Shown here piece by piece: positions 59,144-64,000 of a stretch of DNA of 64,000 nt. The notes below the pieces were generated by a model, which saw only the letters and a program-made list of their open reading frames with translations, was not told the DNA's origin and did not search any database. This DNA comes from Panaeolus papilionaceus. Its lineage: Eukaryota; Basidiomycota; Agaricomycetes; Agaricales. Position 1 is the stretch's first letter. Each line of letters begins with the position of its first letter. The stretch is from positions 434,001-498,000 of the forward strand of contig JADNRZ010000014.1 in NCBI GenBank assembly GCA_015501605.1, read 5' to 3'. The translations under genes were made by a program, and so were the position numbers.

Positions 59144-59614
59144 ATGAAGTTCACCTCTACTGCTTTTATTGCTGCAGCTATTGCCAGCATCTCTCCAGCT
59201 GTCTTCGCTGCCCCGAGCCCAGCTGCAACGGTCAAGGACGGCCTTCTGTTCTCTGGCCGAGCCATCGAAGAACGCGACGTGGAGCTCGTCAAGCGCAACT
59301 CTGGTCGTGTCGAAGTCGATGGCCTCCGCTACCGCCGCTGCCCTCGAACCTCTAGCGACTGCCCAGCTCTCGGACAGTACCCCATATACACCCCTGTCAA
59401 TGTGATCTGCTTCCGTGAGCATCAGACCACCGTCGTCGACGGCAACCCGTAAGTCTCAATGATCCATTGTAACATATACTGTGATGCTGACTCGTTGTTT
59501 TAATACTAAATTAGGTGGTGGGTCCGCATCAGCACTGGCAACTACCTCGCCCTTGGTAGTGGCTTCGTCTCCTGGCAAGGCGGCATCCCTCAATGCAGCC
59601 CCGACAGCGGCTAA
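59144..59614 (+). CDS. Small secreted SH3b-like protein with propeptide
   Basis: Exons 59,144-59,448 and 59,515-59,614 (66-base GT-AG intron) encode 134 residues. MKFTSTAFIAAAIASISPAV followed by FAAPSP is a clear signal peptide. A short propeptide ends at LVKR (about residue 52), a likely Kex2 site, leaving a mature chain of about 82 residues. The mature part reads VDGLRYRRCPRTSSDCPALG, then TPVNVICF, then DGNPWWVRISTGNYLA, and ends in GGIPQC. This spacing is like a bacterial-type SH3 domain, with four Cys probably forming two disulfides. Bacterial-type SH3 domains commonly bind cell-wall peptides or glycans; whether this one does is unknown. A TATA box and short CT-rich leader suggest strong transcription. 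Confidence 0.78.
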
Positions 59615-60080
59615 GCGCCTCGCTTGACTACTATTCACACCACCACCAGTTACTTGATTCGGATGGAGCCGCCGGAGTTACGACAATATCGAAAACCCTC
59701 TCAAAGATTGCACGTGTATCACTCTATGTCTTATGTATATGATTGTAATTTTCTATGAAATATTGCTACCATGACTACAAGCCAGCCTAAGACCGCTCCG
59801 AGCCTACCTTGGTGTTATCTCTGCACATGTTTAGCGTCGGTCGTGTGTCTGCTTACAGTCGCATCCACCTCGCCCTGACTTTCATTCGATGGGCTCACAT
59901 AAATTGATGCATAAATTGGGACACTACATCGTGGACCAGTTTGCCCAGAAAATGGGCTCTTCGGTTCATGCCATAATATATGTATGTATGCCAATCCCCC
60001 TGATCTCCTCTAGCATGTATCGCTACTTAAATTCTATATTTTACTACCTGAATTACCGTAAAAAGCACTGTTTAATAGAG
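59615..60080. other. Intergenic 3' flanks
   Basis: Convergent 3' regions of the secreted-protein gene and F-box 3. From about 59,900 the sequence matches the flank at 61,860-61,980 (accgtaaaaagcactg against accgcaaaaagtat), marking one end of the F-box tandem duplication. Confidence 0.45.
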
Positions 60081-61728
60081 CTAAATCTTGCTAGGAGTTC
60101 CACAATGACTGTCCAACCTGCTAACCATCCCCGACTTTCCTGAGGGGCTATGTGGTTCGAATTTAATCAGTGTCGTATGTTCTGGCGGAGTTGCCCCACC
60201 CTCGCTTAACCACATCTTATAGCTTGAAGACATGTTGCATCGGGTTTGAAACTCCTCGACAGCGATGGCCATCCTGCTCGAAAATTCTGCCTCACAAATA
60301 GATCGAGTGCCCGCGACGTAGAGCGCGCTTTCTACACCAATTGTGACAGTTTCAAGCCTTCGAAACGCCGAGCAGGTGGTCAGAAGGGAGGTGAGTTTAC
60401 GCTGTGGGTCCAGATCCAAGTTTTCTTTGAGTGATATAGTTCGGAAGAAGTGCCTACGGAGGGTCAGGTGTAAATGCGTAAGCTCGTTGTCGGGGGGGAA
60501 TGATGCGAGTAATGGGTATAGGCTTTCTATCAAGGTCGAGGTTTCATTCCACACCGGAGGGACAATTATCATACTGAGACTGTGTAGATGTCCCAATACA
60601 CGCTCCAGGCATTGACTGACTTTGAGAGGGCTGGTGAGCCAGGTTGTCCCATAAACTAGTAACACGCCGGCGTCAGTGATCTGCTAAATGGAAATTTCAA
60701 GAACAACTGAGACCATTAAACTTGCCTTTAATGCTAAGATCACGTAGTCTTATCGATTCCTCCAACAGAGCCCAAATACCAGAAGAGTCATCTGTAATCC
60801 TATCCCCAAACTCCAGAGTTATTGTCTGCAGAAACCTGAATGCCTGTGACCCACGGCTCAAGGCCTGATGGTGGAACGTGGTCGAAATCAGGGATAGTGG
60901 TGTTGTATCTCCGACCCCATTGCTGTATGTAAACTTTTTCAATCCAAAGGGAAGTGTTGTAGAAGTACCGGGTTGCTCCTGAAATGGGAGAAGATTGGTC
61001 CATAAGAGATAGAGCTCCTCTAGGTTAGGAAAAGAGGATAGGACCGAGATAGGCACGTCCATTTCAATGAGCGAAAGCTTCGTCAACGAATCTGATCGCT
61101 GCAGCACAGTGGGTAATACGAGACCCCCATTTTCTACCCTGAGGGATCGCAAGGCAGAACAGGCAGAAATTGTAAGCGGCAGCTGTTCTACGTTGGTCGT
61201 ATTCAAATAGCAAAGAGTTCCACGTCGGGCCAATTCATCCATTATGTTGTCACAAAACTGGCGCAAGTTGGTCGAGTAAGGGTTTTCAGGCTCTTCTTCC
61301 ATCTCCTCGCAGTTCGGATAAAACACTGTCAGTGCATGAAGGTTGGGAAGGCCAAAAAGAAATTGTTTATATTGCTCGAGTGCAGTGCTATCCAATTGAT
61401 CATTGTCGTCGAGCTGAGAGACGTCCAAGTCTATGTTGATTCCACGTATGAAGTTTGACAGTTCGGATTTGGTTTCAACCAGCTGAACAAGGGCGTTAAG
61501 TCGGGTTTTGTTCATTCCGACTAAATCAATTGGGACATTTCGAAACAGATGGGTCCTAGCAAGCGCAACGAATGATTTGTTGATGAGGGAAATGGATTGA
61601 AGTGAAGTGCGTTGTTCGACTGTTAGGGGCGTATCAGACGGTTGCCACCCAATGATATCCACTATATAGTCAAATAACTCGAATGGAAGGCTCGGAGTAG
61701 GCGTGTCGTTGGGGGCCAATGGAGTCAT
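60081..61728 (-). CDS. F-box protein 3 (tandem paralogue)
   Basis: Exons 60,726-61,728 and 60,081-60,655 encode 525 residues. The ATG at 61,728 opens MTPLAPNDTPTPSLPFELFD. The F-box continues through YIVDIIGW and SISLINKSFVALARTHLFR, and irregular leucine-rich segments follow. The 70-base intron starts GCAAGT and ends TAG, a GC-AG intron. A GT donor 15 bases downstream (AATG|gtctcag) would also keep frame but is a poor match. The tandem paralogue at 61,989-63,583 also has a GC donor at the same codon. It probably acts as an SCF ubiquitin ligase substrate receptor; the target is unknown. Confidence 0.82.
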
Positions 61729-61988
61729 GGAGAGGATGAAGAGGCGTAGAACTTGAAGCAGTCACATAATATTCTGACATGCATCAAGTGGCCACCTTAC
61801 GGTTCCCACAGGCATAGCAAACGGCTGTTACGTAGAATGTTGCATCCTCGATGAAAGTTACACAGAAGTTTGAAGACCAAATACTGCACTTACGGCCACA
61901 ACTTAGGAAATGATATTTATAATTTATTACTACTCGAATCACCGCAAAAAGTATATTTCCATATCTCTAAGTATCGCTAGGTGTCCCT

Positions 61989-63583
61989 CTATTGAAACAC
62001 ATGGTCATTTGGCGTGAATGTGATCAGTGCCATGTATTGATACCGTGAACCCTCGTTTATCCGTGTCTCATAGCTTAAAGACACGTTACATCGAGTTTGG
62101 AGGTGTTCGATAACGGTGCCCATTCTTTTCGAAAATTCTGTCAGATGGGAAGATGAAGCGCCTACTTCTGTGCGCATAACATCAGTATCGAGTGTGGTTT
62201 CTAAAACCATATTGACGGTTTCAAGCTTTCGAAAAGTCGAACACCTGGCCAGAATGCAGACCAGACTAGGCCACGGCTCCAGATCCAACTTTTCCTCGAA
62301 CCCTTGGACAAGGCGCCCGCGGAGGGTAAGATGGATATGCGCAAGCTCGTTGTCGGAAGGGAATGATGCAAGCAATATTTGTAGGTTTTTCATCAAGGTT
62401 CCTTTTTCATTCGACTCTCTCTCGATGAATATCACCCTTAGGTTGTGTAGATGACGGCATACACGCTCCAAGTGCTGATTAGCGTTTAATTCAACGATGA
62501 GGGAGCTGGTGAGCCAGTGCTTTCCACGGACTAACTTGCCAGCATCAGTGATCCTGTTATCCAAAAGTTCTTAGACTCGCCTTGAATATTAAGATCCTGT
62601 AGCACTATCGTGTCTTCCAACAGCTCCCAAATACCGGCAACACACCTCGTGTTCTCCTCAAACTCTAGAGTTATCGTCCGCAGAAATCTGAACGGTTGTG
62701 TTCCAAGTTTCGAGGCCTGGTGGCGGAATATGGTGGAAATCAGGGATAATGATGTTGTATTTCCAAGACCACAGCGGTATGTAAGATTCTTCAATCCAAA
62801 TGGAAGTGACGGGGGACTACTGGATAGGGCCTGAGATGGGAGAAGATTGGTCCATAAGAGATAGAGCTCCTCTAGGTTAGGAAAATAGGATAGGACCGAG
62901 ATGGGCACGTTCATTTCAATGAGCGAGAGTTTGGTCAGCGAATCTGATCGCTGTAGCGCAGTGGGTGATACCAGACGCCCATCTTCTATGCTGAGGGACT
63001 GCAAGGCAGAACACGCAAAAATTGATAGCGGTAACTGCTTTATGTTCGTCGTATTCAAAATGCAGAGTGTTCCATTCAGGGCTATTTTACCCATAACATT
63101 GCGGCAAAACTGAGCCAATTGCCATTTGGAACAATCAGGGCTTTCAGGCTCTTCCTCTAGATTATCCAAATAGGGATAAAGGACTGTTACTGCATGAAGC
63201 CTGGGAAGTTCGAGAAGAAATTGTTCATGTCGCTGGAGTGCAGTGCTATCCACTTGATCGTCATGGAGCTGAGAAACGTCCAAGTTGATTAATATTCCAC
63301 GTATGAAGTGTGATAGTTCGGGCTTGGTTGCAACCAGCTGGACAAGTGTATTAAGTCGGGTTTTTTTCATTCCAACCAAATCGATTGGGACATTTCGAAG
63401 TAGATGAGTCCTGGCAAGTGCAACGAATGATTTGCTGACAAGGGAAATAGATTGAAGTGAAATGGTTTGTTCAACTGTAAGAGGTGTATCAGACGGTTGC
63501 CACCCAATGACATCCACTATATAATCAAATAGCTCGAGTGGAAGGCTCGGAGTGAGTGTGTCGTTGGGAGCCAGTGGAGTCAT
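61989..63583 (-). CDS. F-box protein 4 (tandem paralogue)
   Basis: Exons 62,581-63,583 and 61,989-62,530 encode 514 residues; the ATG at 63,583 opens MTPLAPNDTLTPSLPLELFD. The F-box and leucine-rich body closely match F-box 3 through exon 1, with more divergence in exon 2. The 50-base intron begins GCGAGT and ends GTTAG. No GT donor in the right phase exists nearby, so GC-AG splicing is the best reading. The C-terminus is shorter than in F-box 3. Codons upstream of 63,583 that keep the frame open lack an ATG. Confidence 0.82.
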
Positions 63584-64000
63584 TGAGAAAAAGAGGTGTG
63601 GAAGCACGAGTCACATAATCGAACCTAATAATCCTAACACACATCAAGCGACTACCTTATAATTCCCACCAGCGTCAAACCAGCACGGCCAGGATAAGAT
63701 GCCGCGTTACTTACCAACGCAACTCTAAACATTATAGGAGTTTTCCTGAATTTTGAAAAGCTAGTTCAATTAATTCAATACAAGTCGTTACAGTGAACAT
63801 CGCAAAATGTACTTTAGCCGATAGACTACACTCTACTAAAGATCGTCGGAACGCCTACTGAGATCTGTGCCTTCTCGGAGGGATCGTTTGGTACCATTTA
63901 ACTTTGGTTCGTATGTAATCAAGACCCTGTGTTCAACCCGCCAGCCTCCGAGGTTGTTAATCTGGACCTCATAGGTCAGGTTCAAATTGCATGCATGTTG
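63584..64000. other. Upstream region of F-box 4 and window end
   Basis: The first about 80 bases resemble the upstream region of F-box 3 (cccac.ag.g.caaac block). The rest shows no gene. Confidence 0.4.

Larger units (their letters stand above)
59900..63660 (-). repeat. Tandem duplication of an F-box gene with flanks (about 1.85 kb each)
   Basis: 59,900-61,800 and 61,850-63,660 are direct repeats covering promoter, both exons and 3' flank. First exons are exactly the same length (1,003 bases) and nearly collinear. Second exons and 3' flanks have diverged more, with several indels. Confidence 0.75.

Overview
The window looks like nuclear DNA of an Agaricomycete (mushroom-forming basidiomycete). 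It has short introns of about 50-80 bases in most genes, several F-box genes, two lineage-type multi-span membrane proteins, a secreted CBM1-linked glucuronoyl esterase relative, a short multi-intron metallothionein and intron-bearing tRNA-Glu genes. No bacterial, organellar or rRNA sequence was seen. I cannot name the species.

Layout. 1-25,500 is an accessory region shaped by segmental duplication. A unit of about 5.2 kb carrying a gene of an unrecognised family occurs twice in tandem (12,960-18,177 and 18,178-23,389), and a third, inverted partial copy lies at 1-3,790. The family gene is intact in the first tandem copy, interrupted by a stop in the second, and cut by the window edge in the inverted copy. 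A 258-bp solo LTR sits in the second copy only. Two F-box genes (4,200-5,920 and 23,749-25,526) and a carboxylesterase-fold gene that has lost its nucleophile (9,475-12,929) are interspersed. 25,500-28,490 has no gene I can support.

28,490-49,800 holds a tRNA-Glu, a long coiled-coil protein with a C-terminal J-like domain (28,972-33,871), a CE15 glucuronoyl esterase relative lacking the catalytic His (35,768-37,197), a DUF6534-like membrane protein (38,708-40,041), a candidate TA-flanked MITE (40,257-40,897) and two large minus-strand genes. The most unusual item is the gene at 41,400-43,214. Its N-terminal half is three copies of a domain found once in the J-domain gene upstream, and its C-terminal part matches the C-terminus of the very large neighbour at 44,310-49,805. 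It looks like a chimera of the two genes that flank it.

49,800-64,000 contains an F-box remnant, a second tRNA-Glu, a 61-residue metallothionein with mirrored repeat motifs upstream, a multi-span membrane protein, a small secreted SH3b-like protein with a likely Kex2 site, and a tandem pair of F-box paralogues using GC-AG introns. No biosynthetic or defence operon is evident. The genes read as independent loci, apart from the duplicated families and the chimera with its two putative parents. Exon structures were inferred by eye from splice signals, frame continuity and paralogue comparison.
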